Assembly (NCBI RefSeq): GCF_002835665.1
Contig: NZ_PIZV01000075.1
Span: forward strand, 1-36,090
Reading direction: 5' to 3'
Source: Chryseobacterium sp. PMSZPI
GTDB taxonomy: Bacteria > Bacteroidota > Bacteroidia > Flavobacteriales > Weeksellaceae
DNA length: 36,090 nt
Numbering within the stretch: the first letter of the stretch is position 1; each line of letters opens with the position of its first letter. Below are positions 1-8,247 of the stretch, in pieces. The notes beneath the pieces are model-generated. The model ran no database searches, had not been told where the DNA came from, and saw nothing but the letters and a program-made list of their open reading frames with translations. The translations under genes and the position numbers were made by a program.

Positions 1-676
1 TTTCAAAACCTTTATCCGTGTCAGATAAATTCACGGCGTTTATCGCCTTAGATATTGCCATTGGTGAATTGTGGGCAATATTAGTCGCTAATTCTTTCGT
101 TTTGGTTAATAATTCTTCAATAGGGTATACTTCATTTACCAATCCAATCTCTTTTGCCTTTTGGGCAGGGACCATTTTAGCAGAGAAGATCATTTCGTTG
201 GCAATACCTTTTCCGACAAGCTTTGGAAGCCTTTGAGTTCCTCCGTATCCTGGAATTAATCCCAGTGTTACTTCAGGAAGCCCAAGTTTGGCATTTTCCG
301 ATGCATATCTGATATGGCATGCCATAGCAAGCTCTAAACCACCGCCTAATGCAAAACCATTAACGGCTGCAATGACAGGTTTAGTCATATTTTCAATTTT
401 GTTGAACAGAGAGTTTTGTCCGTTTCTGGCAAGCTCTTCAGCTTTTTCCTGTCCAAAATCACTAAATTCTTTAATGTCAGCTCCGGCTACAAAAGACTTT
501 TCTCCGCTTCCTGTAATGATGATTACTCTGCAAGAATTGTCTGAATTAAGCTCGTCAAGGGCTGTACTGAGTTCCTGAATTGTTTTTGCATTAAGAGCAT
601 TTAAACTTTCAGGTCTGTTTATGGTAATGATAGATAATTTATCTTCCTTTTTTAATAATATGTTTTCGTAACTCAT
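1..676 (-). CDS. Enoyl-CoA hydratase/isomerase (crotonase family), 3' end cut by window
   Basis: The first 225 codons of a crotonase-family protein are present and the C-terminus lies outside the window. It begins MSYENILLKK. The first oxyanion-hole segment (AGADIKEF) is near residues 64-71, the second (NGFALGGGLELA) near 106-117, and PEVTLGLIPGYGGTQRL near 134-150. E115 and E135 match the two catalytic glutamates of hydratases, so water addition to a trans-2-enoyl-CoA is likely, in fatty-acid or butyryl-type beta-oxidation. The start at 676 follows a non-coding stretch and gives the usual N-terminus of the family. Catalase lies upstream on the same strand, separated by a probable terminator, so the gene is probably transcribed alone. 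The exact substrate chain length cannot be read from sequence. Confidence 0.9.
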   Translation of the reverse strand, partial: MSYENILLKKEDKLSIITINRPESLNALNAKTIQELSTALDELNSDNSCRVIIITGSGEKSFVAGADIKEFSDFGQEKAEELARNGQNSLFNKIENMTKPVIAAVNGFALGGGLELAMACHIRYASENAKLGLPEVTLGLIPGYGGTQRLPKLVGKGIANEMIFSAKMVPAQKAKEIGLVNEVYPIEELLTKTKELATNIAHNSPMAISKAINAVNLSDTDKGFE

Positions 677-722
677 TTTTCCACTTTAAAATATCATCCC
701 TTGCAAATTATGAATTTTTTAC

Positions 723-762
723 AAAAAAAAGGAAAAAATATTATTTTTTTTTCCTTTTTTTT
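723..762 (-). terminator. Probable intrinsic terminator after catalase
   Basis: An A-run with GG in the middle (723-738) faces a T-run with CC in the middle (744-762), separated by about five bases. Read on the minus strand this folds as an A/U-rich hairpin with a central GG:CC and ends in a long U-run, just after the catalase stop and before the enoyl-CoA hydratase. The stem is weak because it is nearly all A-U. Confidence 0.5.
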
Positions 763-781
763 AATTTATTGTTCAATATGA

Positions 782-2269
782 TTATTTGGAATGATTCATC
801 ATATTTGCATCAATATTAATATTTAATTGAGATGCTACTTTCATGCCAAGCTCTATATTAGCCCTGAAAAAGTGGCATAATTGCCTGTTGATAATCTCAT
901 CTCTTTTCGGCCCGTTTATCCCTTTCATGCTTCCCACAATATTTTGAATCAGATGATCTCTGTCTTCAGCATTCATTGCTTTTGAGTACAATAACCCGGG
1001 TTGTGTATAATGATCACTGTCGTTTTCATTTCTATTATAACTGGCAACGTGAGCACTATCTAATTCATATTCAAAGCTTTTGTATGATGAATCAGGTTTG
1101 ATGTTATCGAAGCTGTTAGGGTAGTAGTTAGGTTTATCCTGGTATTGACTTGAGTCGGCCATATATCCATCCCTCTGATAATTATTGACAGCAAAAGGAC
1201 AACGGTTTACTTCAAGCTGATGCGAATTTACTCCCACTCTATATCGGTGCGCGTCAGGATAAGAAAATAATCTTCCCTGAAGCATTTTATCAGGAGAGAA
1301 ACTAATCCCGTTGATCAAACTGCTAGGTGAAAAGGTAGATTGTTCAACATGTGCAAAATAATTGACAGGAATTTCATTAAGCTCCATTTCACCTACTTCA
1401 ATCAATGGAAAATCATCATGGAACCATACTTTGGTGACATCAAAAGGATTCCATCTGAAATCTTTTGCCTGCTCTTCCGTCATTACCTGAATGTAGAGAG
1501 TCCATTTCGGGAAGTCCCCATTTTCAATAGCATTGCAAAGGTCTTCCTGAGCAAAGTCAGGATTTTCTCCCGCCATTTTTACGGCTTCTTCATCCGTGAA
1601 GTTTTTTACTCCCTGTTTTGTTTTGAAATGGAATTTCACCCAAACTCTTTCATTCTGGTCATTGATCATTGAGAATGTATGAGAACCAAAGCCGTGCATA
1701 TGTCGGTAACCATAAGGTGTTCCTCTGTCTGACATTAATATAAGAACCTGATGAAGTGATTCGGGGTTTAAACTCCAGAAATCCCACATCATCGTAGCAC
1801 TCTTTAAATTTGTTTTTGGAAGTCTCTTTTGGGTATGAATAAAGTCAGGGAACTTTTTAGCATCCTTAATAAAGAATACAGGAGTGTTGTTTCCAACAAG
1901 ATCCCAGTTTCCATCTTCAGTATAAAATTTTAAAGCAAATCCTCTTGGGTCTCTTGCTGTATCTGCACTTCCTTTTTCTCCACCTACAGTAGAGAAACGG
2001 GCAAACATTCTGCATGAGTTCCCTATTTTTGAGAAAAGTTTTGCCTTGGTATACTGGCTGATATCATGAGTTACGGTAAATGTTCCATAGGCACCGCTTC
2101 CTTTGGCATGCACAATTCTTTCAGGAATTCTTTCCCTAACGAAATGTGCAAGATTTTCCTGAAGAATAAAGTCCTGCAACAATACCGGGCCTCTTGGTCC
2201 TACCGTCTGCGAATCCTGGTGCTCATAATAAGGTGCGCCGTTACTTAACGTTAATTTTTTAGAATCCAT
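782..2269 (-). CDS. katA: Catalase, monofunctional haem type
   Basis: A 495-residue small-subunit haem catalase that breaks down hydrogen peroxide. The distal histidine is H54 ([12 protein letters not shown]) and the catalytic asparagine is N127 ([13 protein letters not shown]). The haem-ligand tyrosine lies in the [14 protein letters not shown] signature. The frame is open for 22 more codons to 2335, but I chose the ATG at 2269 ([13 protein letters not shown]). It matches the family N-terminus, and the longer start would fall inside the promoter -7 element at 2333-2340. There is no signal peptide, so it should be cytoplasmic. It is divergent from oxyR, with a shared inverted repeat between them, which points to peroxide induction by OxyR. 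Confidence 0.96.
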   Translation of the reverse strand: MDSKKLTLSNGAPYYEHQDSQTVGPRGPVLLQDFILQENLAHFVRERIPERIVHAKGSGAYGTFTVTHDISQYTKAKLFSKIGNSCRMFARFSTVGGEKGSADTARDPRGFALKFYTEDGNWDLVGNNTPVFFIKDAKKFPDFIHTQKRLPKTNLKSATMMWDFWSLNPESLHQVLILMSDRGTPYGYRHMHGFGSHTFSMINDQNERVWVKFHFKTKQGVKNFTDEEAVKMAGENPDFAQEDLCNAIENGDFPKWTLYIQVMTEEQAKDFRWNPFDVTKVWFHDDFPLIEVGEMELNEIPVNYFAHVEQSTFSPSSLINGISFSPDKMLQGRLFSYPDAHRYRVGVNSHQLEVNRCPFAVNNYQRDGYMADSSQYQDKPNYYPNSFDNIKPDSSYKSFEYELDSAHVASYNRNENDSDHYTQPGLLYSKAMNAEDRDHLIQNIVGSMKGINGPKRDEIINRQLCHFFRANIELGMKVASQLNINIDANMMNHSK

Positions 2270-2332
2270 ATATTGATGATTTGAATAATTGTTCTCTTGT
2301 TTTCTAAATCCAAGTGTAAAGGTACTAAATAT

Positions 2333-2366
2333 CAAATTTACTTGAATTTTTAATTGCTAATAGCAA
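2333..2366 (-). promoter_or_regulatory. Catalase promoter (Bacteroidota type)
   Basis: On the minus strand a perfect TAAATTTG (-7 class TAnnTTTG) occupies 2340-2333, and a TTG -33 element occupies 2366-2364, 23 bases away. Transcription would start near 2326, about 57 bases before the chosen ATG. The -33 overlaps the inverted repeat at 2354-2366. Confidence 0.6.
2354..2366. promoter_or_regulatory. Candidate OxyR operator (LysR box)
   Basis: TTGCTA-a-TAGCAA is a perfect 6+6 inverted repeat with a one-base spacer and fits the LysR-family T-N11-A rule. It overlaps the -33 elements of both the catalase and the oxyR promoters. That is the expected place for a regulator that represses itself and activates its neighbour. 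OxyR binding is inferred. Confidence 0.5.
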
Positions 2367-2382
2367 AAACGTTATATCTTTG
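2354..2382 (+). promoter_or_regulatory. oxyR promoter (Bacteroidota type)
   Basis: TTG at 2354-2356 and a perfect TATCTTTG at 2375-2382 are separated by 18 bases. Transcription would start about 15 bases before the oxyR ATG at 2403, giving a very short leader. Confidence 0.6.
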
Positions 2383-2402
2383 TAATAGATAATATTAATC
2401 AA

Positions 2403-3353
2403 ATGAACATTCAGCAACTGGAATACCTTATCGCTGTTGATAAGTATAAACATTTTGGTAAAGCAGCTCAGGCGTGCTTCATTACACAGCCTACCTTAAG
2501 CGCCATGATACAGAAATTTGAAGATGAATTGGATGTGAAGGTTTTCGACAGAACTACACACCCAATCCGTACTACAGATGTAGGTCTTCAGATCATCGAT
2601 CAGGCTAAGGTTATTATAGAGTCTGTCAATGAGCTGAAAAACAAAGCCAATCTTTTGAATAATATTTTAGGAGGAACGATCAATTTGGGAATTATTCCTA
2701 CTGTTTCTTCATTCATTCTGCCTACGGAAATCTTCAAATTCCTTGAGGAAAATCCAAAAATCCAGATGAATGTAAAAGAAATGACAACTGATAATATTAT
2801 TAAAGCTTTAAAAGCCGGAGAATTGGATGCAGGAATTATTTCTACTCCTTATGATACCGCTGATGAGTTTTATCAGGATTTCTTATTCAATGAAGAATTG
2901 ATGATCTACAGTTCCAATACTGAAGCGAACAAAAAGAACTCTTATATTATCCCTGAAGAATTGAATGTAGAAAAAGTTTGGTTGCTTGAAGAAGGTAATT
3001 GCCTTAGAAATCAGTTCGAAAATATCTGCCATCTGAAAGAAAATACGTTGAAACCTAAAAATTTAGATTTCCTGGCTTCCAATATTCAGACTTTGGTACA
3101 TATGGTAGATAAAGTGGGAGGAATCAGTATTTTGCCGGAGCTTGCTCTTAGCCAGCTTTCGGAAGAACAGAAAAAGAACGTATTCAGATTCAAAAAACCA
3201 TTCCCATACAGAGAGATCAGTATTATATATTATAAGCCGACTTTTAAACAAAAGATCATTGATGAATTATCACATTCTATCAAAAATTCTTTAGAATTGA
3301 AGCTGAATTATCACGAGAGCCCAAAAGAATTTGTAAGCATAAAGCCTCAGTAA
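2403..3353 (+). CDS. oxyR: OxyR-type LysR regulator, peroxide sensor
   Basis: A 316-residue LysR-family regulator. Residues 1-60 are the winged HTH (MNIQQLEYLIAVDKYKHFGKAA... QPTLSAMIQ). Residues from about 92 onward form the periplasmic-binding-like sensor domain. Within that domain C200 and C209 sit in a GNCLRNQFENICH context. This is the same spacing and local sequence as the redox pair C199/C208 of E. coli OxyR, which form a disulfide on oxidation by hydrogen peroxide. The gene is divergent from a catalase, its expected target. The ATG start gives the standard OxyR N-terminus. No odd features. Confidence 0.93.
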   Translation: MNIQQLEYLIAVDKYKHFGKAAQACFITQPTLSAMIQKFEDELDVKVFDRTTHPIRTTDVGLQIIDQAKVIIESVNELKNKANLLNNILGGTINLGIIPTVSSFILPTEIFKFLEENPKIQMNVKEMTTDNIIKALKAGELDAGIISTPYDTADEFYQDFLFNEELMIYSSNTEANKKNSYIIPEELNVEKVWLLEEGNCLRNQFENICHLKENTLKPKNLDFLASNIQTLVHMVDKVGGISILPELALSQLSEEQKKNVFRFKKPFPYREISIIYYKPTFKQKIIDELSHSIKNSLELKLNYHESPKEFVSIKPQ

Positions 3354-3418
3354 TAAAAAGGCTTTACAATGATATAAATCATTAATTTAAAGAAAATTAT
3401 AATTAGTAAACAAATTTT

Positions 3419-3449
3419 TTGAGTATTAGAAAAATAGTGCTTAAATTTG
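3419..3449 (+). promoter_or_regulatory. metK promoter (Bacteroidota type)
   Basis: TTG at 3419-3421 and a perfect TAAATTTG at 3442-3449, spaced by 20 bases. The predicted start near 3456 is just before the riboswitch-like element, so the aptamer would be the first thing transcribed. Confidence 0.6.
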
Positions 3450-3463
3450 CTGACGTTTATTAA

Positions 3464-3515
3464 CGAGGAAAAATTTGACCTGATTGCAACCTCTATAAAA
3501 AAATGCTAAAACAGT
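3464..3515 (+). promoter_or_regulatory. SAM-II-like riboswitch in the metK leader
   Basis: The segment resembles the SAM-II (metX-type) aptamer as I recall it. The P1 strands would be GAGG (3465-3468) and CCTC (3490-3493). The loop between them holds ATTTGACCTGATTGCAA, close to the known SAM-II loop (ATTTAACCGTATTGCAA). After P1 comes TATAAAAAAATGCTAAAAC, ending in the conserved GCTAAAA (3505-3511). The distance from TTGCAA to GCTAAAA is 15 bases here and 16 in the reference. A CTG in the loop (3480-3482) could pair with CAG (3512-3514) as the pseudoknot. It lies directly after a promoter and upstream of SAM synthetase, a sensible SAM-controlled gene. About 75 bases separate it from the ATG, so how it acts on translation or termination is not visible. 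Confidence 0.65.
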
Positions 3516-3590
3516 ATTCTTTTTTCGGGCCATTTATTCTTATTTTTCTTCGACAATATTTTATTTTTAATCTAAAAAACAAAGAATAAT

Positions 3591-4871
3591 ATGTCTTATT
3601 TATTTACGTCTGAATCAGTTTCAGAAGGACATCCGGATAAAATTGCGGATCAAATCTCCGATGCACTAATCGATCATTTTTTAGCATATGACAAAAGTTC
3701 AAAAGTAGCATGTGAAACTCTTGTAACTACCGGACAGGTGGTATTGGCAGGAGAAGTAAAATCTGATGCTTACCTTGATGTTCAAACGATTGCCAGAGAA
3801 GTAATCAACGGAATTGGATATACAAAGGGTGAATATATGTTCAATGGTGATTCTTGTGGAGTGATTTCTGCAATCCATGAACAGTCTCCTGATATCAACC
3901 AGGGTGTTGACAGAGCTGTAAATGATGAGTCTTTTGAAGCTAAAGCAAATGCACAGGGAGCTGGTGACCAAGGAATGATGTTTGGTTATGCTACCAACGA
4001 AACAGCGAACTATATGCCTCTTGCGTTAGATTTGGCACATACTATCCTTAAGGAACTTTCTGCAATCAGAAGAGAAAATAAAGAGATTGCTTACTTACGT
4101 CCTGATGCAAAAAGTCAGGTAACTATTGAGTATTCTGACGATCATAAACCAATCAGAATTGATTCTATTGTAGTTTCTACTCAGCATGATGATTTCGGTA
4201 CGGAAGAAGAAATGTTGAACAAGATTCGTGAAGATATCAAAAATATCCTTGTTCCTAGAGTTGTTGCACAGCAGACTGAAGAGATTAAGGCATTATTCAA
4301 TGATCAGATTAAATATCATATTAATCCTACAGGTAAATTCGTAATTGGAGGTCCTCATGGAGATACTGGTCTTACAGGAAGAAAAATCATTGTAGATACT
4401 TACGGTGGAAAAGGTGCTCACGGTGGAGGTGCATTCTCAGGAAAAGACCCTTCAAAAGTAGACAGAAGTGCAGCTTATGCGACAAGACACATTGCTAAAA
4501 ACCTTGTAGCAGCAGGAGTAGCTGATGAAGTTTTGGTTCAGGTTTCTTACGCTATCGGAGTCGCTGAGCCTTGTGGTTTATATATCAACACTTACGGAAC
4601 TGCGAAAGTAGATCTTCACGATGGTGATATTGCTAAAAAAGTGTCTGCAATTTTCGATTTAAGACCATATGCAATCGAGCAAAACCTAAAATTGAGAAAT
4701 CCTATCTATCAGGAAACAGCTTCTTACGGACATATGGGTAAAGAACATTATGTTGCTGATAAAACTTTCAATAAAGGTCATAAGAATGAGCTTACATTGA
4801 AAGATCTTGAGTTCTTCACTTGGGAAAAATTAGACAAAGTAGAAGAAATTAAGGCCGCTTTCGGAATTTAA
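3591..4871 (+). CDS. metK: S-adenosylmethionine synthetase
   Basis: A 426-residue cytoplasmic methionine adenosyltransferase that makes SAM from ATP and methionine. The N-terminal ATP/methionine motif [12 protein letters not shown] begins at residue 13, and the glycine-rich GGGAFSGKD loop lies near 278-286. Both are intact, as are KVDRSAAY and the C-terminal domain. Length is normal for Bacteroidota MetK, somewhat longer than the roughly 385 residues of E. coli. The ATG start gives the canonical [18 protein letters not shown]-terminus. The gene stands alone between its own promoter/riboswitch and a strong terminator. Confidence 0.98.
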   Translation: MSYLFTSESVSEGHPDKIADQISDALIDHFLAYDKSSKVACETLVTTGQVVLAGEVKSDAYLDVQTIAREVINGIGYTKGEYMFNGDSCGVISAIHEQSPDINQGVDRAVNDESFEAKANAQGAGDQGMMFGYATNETANYMPLALDLAHTILKELSAIRRENKEIAYLRPDAKSQVTIEYSDDHKPIRIDSIVVSTQHDDFGTEEEMLNKIREDIKNILVPRVVAQQTEEIKALFNDQIKYHINPTGKFVIGGPHGDTGLTGRKIIVDTYGGKGAHGGGAFSGKDPSKVDRSAAYATRHIAKNLVAAGVADEVLVQVSYAIGVAEPCGLYINTYGTAKVDLHDGDIAKKVSAIFDLRPYAIEQNLKLRNPIYQETASYGHMGKEHYVADKTFNKGHKNELTLKDLEFFTWEKLDKVEEIKAAFGI

Positions 4872-4895
4872 TTTCTTCTTTAACGAATAAATGAG

Positions 4896-4927
4896 CTGCT
4901 TTATCTTCAGATAAGGCAGTTTTTTTT
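4896..4927 (+). terminator. Intrinsic terminator of metK
   Basis: A 10-bp stem (CTGCTTTATC against GATAAGGCAG, one G-U pair) with a TTCA loop is followed directly by eight T's. It lies 25 bases after the metK stop. Confidence 0.9.
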
Positions 4928-4953
4928 ATTTTTACACTTTAATTAATTGAAAG

Positions 4954-5445
4954 ATGATGAATTTTCGAACTGCAATCGCAATCCTTTCCCTGTTTTTTCT
5001 AAGTACATTAGCAAAAGCTCAATATACGATGCATAAAATGATTAGTGTGGGATATACTTATCAGAATCAAAGTTTTGGGGAAGTGGGAGGTAAATTGCTT
5101 TTTCTTAAAAATGATGATGTGATTTACAGATTGGGCGCATCCGCTTTGATGGGAGTTGCCGATTCGAAATTTGCAATTATGCCGAAACTACAGGCAGATG
5201 TATTGCTTAATTTTGAAAAAAATGTAGACTTCTATCATTCCTACTACTTTTTAGTGGGTGCAGAAGGTACCAATAAATATATAGCCCCTAAAATCGGAGT
5301 TACTTTATTTGGAATGTTAGACCTTACAGGAGGCTATGCTTTCCCTATCGGAGATACCCGTTTGAATGGAAAAGAAATGAAAGGATTAAATGTTAATTTG
5401 ACATTAAATATCCCTACTGTGTTCATTCATGATATGTTTAAGTGA
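4954..5445 (+). CDS. Secreted hypothetical protein, probably small outer-membrane barrel-like
   Basis: A 163-residue protein with a clear Sec signal peptide (MMNFRTAIAILSLFFLSTLAKAQ, hydrophobic core 7-18, cleavage near AKA-Q). The mature part alternates short polar turns with aromatic, strand-like segments (MISVGYTYQNQSF, YHSYYFLVGAEG, YIAPKIGVTLFGMLDLTGGYAF) and has no cysteines. This pattern suggests a small beta-barrel or beta-sandwich in the outer membrane or periplasm. I do not recognise a named family. Either of the two ATGs at 4954 and 4957 could be the start. It follows the metK terminator and precedes an ECF sigma factor on the same strand, with no evidence that they act together. 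Confidence 0.75.
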   Translation: MMNFRTAIAILSLFFLSTLAKAQYTMHKMISVGYTYQNQSFGEVGGKLLFLKNDDVIYRLGASALMGVADSKFAIMPKLQADVLLNFEKNVDFYHSYYFLVGAEGTNKYIAPKIGVTLFGMLDLTGGYAFPIGDTRLNGKEMKGLNVNLTLNIPTVFIHDMFK

Positions 5446-5639
5446 TTTTTTTTAAATTTTTATTGTGAAAATTTAATAATAGGTTAACAGTTATTAAAAA
5501 ATTATTATATTTACACCATAATATAATTGTACCCGCCTATAGAAGAGACTCTACTCTAAGAATCGTTTTGTATATACAGCAAAAGCCAGATGGATATCTG
5601 GAGTATACCTGTCTGCAAATATTTATATTGAGAAGAGTT

Positions 5640-6230
5640 ATGAAATCAAAATCGGATAGTTTACTAATTTCGCTTTACCAGAAAGGTGATGAAGGAGCGT
5701 TATCAACCCTTATTCATCGCCATCAGAGAGAACTGTTTACATTCATTTTTTACAAAATTAATGATGAAGATTTAGCCAACGATATTTTTCAGGATACATT
5801 CATGAAAATCATTGTGATGCTGAAAGAAGGACGCTATAACGAAGAAGGTAAATTCATTCTTTGGGCTAAAAGAATTTCCCATAATTTAATCATTGATCAT
5901 TTCCGGTCAAAAGCCAAGAATATTAAAGTTTCAGAAACTACTTTTGAAACAGATGAGTATTCTATTTTTGACCTGATCAGAGAACCTTCTGAGAATATCG
6001 AGGACCAGCTTGTTTCTAATCAAATTCAAGAAGACTTGCTAAGGATGTTACAATTTCTTCCGCTTAATCAGCAGGAAGTGATTAAATTAAGGTTTTTTGA
6101 CGGTTTAAGCTTTAAAGAGATTGCAGATCATACAGATATGAGTATCAATACCACATTAGGTAGGGTAAGATATGCATTAATAAACCTGAGAAAAATCATG
6201 GATGAAAATAATATAATATTAACCAGATAA
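5640..6230 (+). CDS. RNA polymerase sigma factor, ECF/sigma-70 family
   Basis: A 196-residue sigma factor with region 2 at about residues 10-95 (GALSTLIHRHQRELFTFIFYKI... DLANDIFQDTFMKI) and region 4 at about 130-185. Region 4 includes FLPLNQQEVIKLRFFDGLSFKEIADHTDMS, the helix-turn-helix that reads the -35 box. The frame is open to a TTG at 5568, but I chose the ATG at 5640. It is preceded by AGAAGAG and gives the compact start MKSKSDSLLISLYQKGDEGA. No anti-sigma gene is adjacent. A 44-residue protein follows at 6279. A small hairpin lies in the leader (5586-5601). The regulon cannot be told from sequence. Confidence 0.9.
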   Translation: MKSKSDSLLISLYQKGDEGALSTLIHRHQRELFTFIFYKINDEDLANDIFQDTFMKIIVMLKEGRYNEEGKFILWAKRISHNLIIDHFRSKAKNIKVSETTFETDEYSIFDLIREPSENIEDQLVSNQIQEDLLRMLQFLPLNQQEVIKLRFFDGLSFKEIADHTDMSINTTLGRVRYALINLRKIMDENNIILTR

Positions 6231-6278
6231 GATAATATTTTGTAAAAATTCACGTTTTAAGGAAAACATACTTCGCTT

Positions 6279-6413
6279 ATGAAAAAAAATGACTCCTTAA
6301 AAGTGAAAACTTTGAAACCTAAAAAACAGACCATTGATTTTTTGCTCAATTTTTCTAAAAGTGTAGAAATTGTAAAAAGTAAGAGCAAAAATTATCCTAT
6401 CTCAAAAAATTAA
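6279..6413 (+). CDS. Small basic protein (44 aa) downstream of the sigma factor
   Basis: An ATG-started frame encodes MKKNDSLKVKTLKPKKQT and continues through IDFLLNFSKSVEIVKSKSKN to a TAA at 6411. It is lysine/serine rich with one short amphipathic stretch (IDFLLNFSKSVEIV) and has no signal peptide or membrane segment. It starts 48 bases after the sigma-factor stop on the same strand and stops 20 bases before the next gene, so a shared transcript is plausible. I recall similar short proteins in the same position in other flavobacteria but cannot verify this here. Function unknown; a sigma-factor partner is only a guess. Confidence 0.6.
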   Translation: MKKNDSLKVKTLKPKKQTIDFLLNFSKSVEIVKSKSKNYPISKN

Positions 6414-6433
6414 AATTATTAACTTTGTGCTGT

Positions 6434-7129
6434 ATGAAAATGCAGCACGTTTTTTTTGACCTAGACAATACGCTCTGGGATCATCGCAGAAATGCCTATC
6501 TGACTATCAAAGATCTTTTCGAAAAAAAAGAAATTACTTCAAAGTATAAAATTGACTTTGAAGAGTTTCATGCTGTTTACCATGAAATCAACGAAAGTTT
6601 ATGGGAAAAGATCAGAGATGGTATTATAGGCAAAGAGTATTTGAGAGAACACCGTTTTTATGACTCATTCAAACATTTTGGGGTAGATGACAAAGAATTG
6701 TCCCTTTATTTTGAAGAGAACTTTTTGGATAATATTGTGAGTCATAATGAATTGGTAGAAGGAGCAGAAGATATTCTTGATTATTTAAAAGCCAAGAATT
6801 ATACATTACACATTATTTCCAACGGTTTTCAGGAGGTTACGGAAAGGAAATGTACATTATCCGGAATTGCCCCTTATTTTAAGACCATTACAAGCGCGGA
6901 TGCCGTAGGAGTAAGAAAACCCAATCCTAAGATTTTTGAATACTCTCTTGGGCTATCAGAAGCAAAGAAAGAAGAAAGTATTATGATCGGTGATGACTGG
7001 ATCGCTGATGCTATAGGAGGAAGAGATTTCGGAATGGAAACTATCTTTTTTGATGTCTATAAGGAAGAGAAAAAGGAAGTCGGATTAAAGTCCATAACCC
7101 ATCTTCAACAAATTAAAGAATATTTATAG
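6434..7129 (+). CDS. HAD-family hydrolase, YjjG-type nucleotidase
   Basis: A 231-residue cytoplasmic HAD phosphatase. Motif I is FFDLDNTLWDH, with D9 the nucleophile and D11 the acid/base. The cap is helical (about residues 16-90). Motif II is in the HIISNGF region, motif III is the lysine in VRKPNPKIF, and motif IV is GDDWIADAIGG. The DNTLWDHRRNA start and C1-type helical cap fit the YjjG pyrimidine 5'-nucleotidase subfamily, which removes phosphate from non-canonical pyrimidine nucleotides; substrate is by family only. A TTG three codons upstream (6425) is in frame, but the ATG at 6434 gives the normal start. It is convergent with trpS across a shared terminator. Confidence 0.87.
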   Translation: MKMQHVFFDLDNTLWDHRRNAYLTIKDLFEKKEITSKYKIDFEEFHAVYHEINESLWEKIRDGIIGKEYLREHRFYDSFKHFGVDDKELSLYFEENFLDNIVSHNELVEGAEDILDYLKAKNYTLHIISNGFQEVTERKCTLSGIAPYFKTITSADAVGVRKPNPKIFEYSLGLSEAKKEESIMIGDDWIADAIGGRDFGMETIFFDVYKEEKKEVGLKSITHLQQIKEYL

Positions 7130-7164
7130 TCTGAAGTCCCGATACTTTAGCTGAAAAATAAAAA

Positions 7165-7194
7165 GGCTGCTTCATTATTTGAAGCAGTCTTTTA
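7165..7194. terminator. Bidirectional intrinsic terminator (HAD gene / trpS)
   Basis: GGCTGCTTC and GAAGCAGTC form a 9-bp stem (one G-U) around ATTATTT. T's follow on the plus strand, and an A-run precedes it and becomes U's on the minus strand. It lies between the two convergent stops. Confidence 0.85.
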
Positions 7195-7214
7195 TTATGC
7201 TGAAAAATCCGGGG

Positions 7215-8183
7215 TTAAAACCCTAAACTTGTTCTTACCCTTTTAAGAGTTTCCATTGCGATAGGTCTTGTTTTTTCTGCCCCTTGTTGTAGTTTTGTTT
7301 CAAGCTCATCAAGGTTATTCATATAATAAGAGAATATTTCTCTTTCTTTGGCAAAACGAATAAGGATAAGATCTAAAAGCTCTTTCTTAGCGTGTCCATA
7401 TCCGAAGTTTCCAGCCAGATATTTTGCTCTTAGCTCTTCGGTTTGCTCAGGTGTGGCGATAAGTTCATAGATCTGGAAAGTCTTATCCGTTTCCGGGTCT
7501 TTAGGCTCTTCTAAAGATTTAGAATCTGATTCAATACTCATTACCTGTTTTTTCAATTCCTTTTCAGGCAGGAAGATATTAATGATATTTCCCATCGATT
7601 TGGACATTTTACGTCCATCAGTTCCAGGAACATATTTTGTGTCTTCTTGAAGTTCTGCCTGTGGTAAAACAAGAACTTCGCCCATTTGATTATTGAATCT
7701 GGATGCTACATCTCTTGCAATTTCCAAATGCTGGAGCTGGTCTTTTCCTACAGGAACAATCTCTGCATCATACAACAAAATATCTGCTGCCATCAGGATA
7801 GGATAGGTAAACAGACCTGCGTTCACATCCTGAAGACGGTCTGCCTTATCTTTAAACGAATGAGCCAATGTTAATCTTTGATAAGGGAAAAAACATGATA
7901 AATGCCAAGATAGTTCACAGGTTTCAGCGATATCACTTTGTCTGTAGAAGAATGTTTTTTCAGTATCTAATCCACAAGCAAGCCAAGCCGCAGCAATCTC
8001 GTAGGTGTTTTGTCTTAAAGTCTGCGCATCTTTTATCTGTGTAAGCGTATGAAGATTTGCAATAAATAAAAATGATTCATTTCCTTCCTGCTTGGAAAGT
8101 TCGATCGCAGGAATAATAGCCCCTAATAAGTTTCCAAGATGGGGTGTTCCGGTGGCTTGAATGCCGGTAAGAATTCTTGACAT
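7215..8183 (-). CDS. trpS: Tryptophanyl-tRNA synthetase
   Basis: A 322-residue class I aminoacyl-tRNA synthetase that charges tRNA-Trp. The HIGH-type motif is PHLGN (residues 14-18) and KMSKS is at 192-196 (GTDGRKMSKSMGN). MSRILTGIQATG is the normal N-terminus. Length is typical for bacterial TrpRS. A TAAATTTG -7 element lies 35-42 bases upstream on the minus strand (8218-8225) with no clear TTG -33. It is convergent with the HAD gene. Nothing odd in the protein. Confidence 0.97.
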   Translation of the reverse strand: MSRILTGIQATGTPHLGNLLGAIIPAIELSKQEGNESFLFIANLHTLTQIKDAQTLRQNTYEIAAAWLACGLDTEKTFFYRQSDIAETCELSWHLSCFFPYQRLTLAHSFKDKADRLQDVNAGLFTYPILMAADILLYDAEIVPVGKDQLQHLEIARDVASRFNNQMGEVLVLPQAELQEDTKYVPGTDGRKMSKSMGNIINIFLPEKELKKQVMSIESDSKSLEEPKDPETDKTFQIYELIATPEQTEELRAKYLAGNFGYGHAKKELLDLILIRFAKEREIFSYYMNNLDELETKLQQGAEKTRPIAMETLKRVRTSLGF

Positions 8184-8217
8184 TGTTTAAAATTTATATT
8201 TAAAAATTAATGAATTG

Positions 8218-8225
8218 CAAATTTA
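8218..8225 (-). promoter_or_regulatory. trpS promoter -7 element
   Basis: Perfect TAAATTTG on the minus strand, 35-42 bases before the trpS ATG. No TTG is seen at the usual -33 distance, so the promoter is only partly matched. Confidence 0.45.
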
Positions 8226-8247
8226 CGAGGTTTGGGGGGAATAATGA

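Noticed and set aside
18..578. Two plus-strand open frames at 18-236 and 288-578
   Set aside because: They are antisense shadows of the enoyl-CoA hydratase, whose motifs on the minus strand are unmistakable.
2270..2335. Longer catalase from 2335
   Set aside because: The start would lie inside the -7 element, and the extra residues do not resemble a catalase N-terminus or signal peptide.
5568..5639. Longer sigma factor starting at TTG 5568
   Set aside because: The extra 24 residues look like leader translation and overlap the CCAGAT/ATCTGG hairpin. The ATG at 5640 has a better ribosome-binding context and a normal N-terminus.
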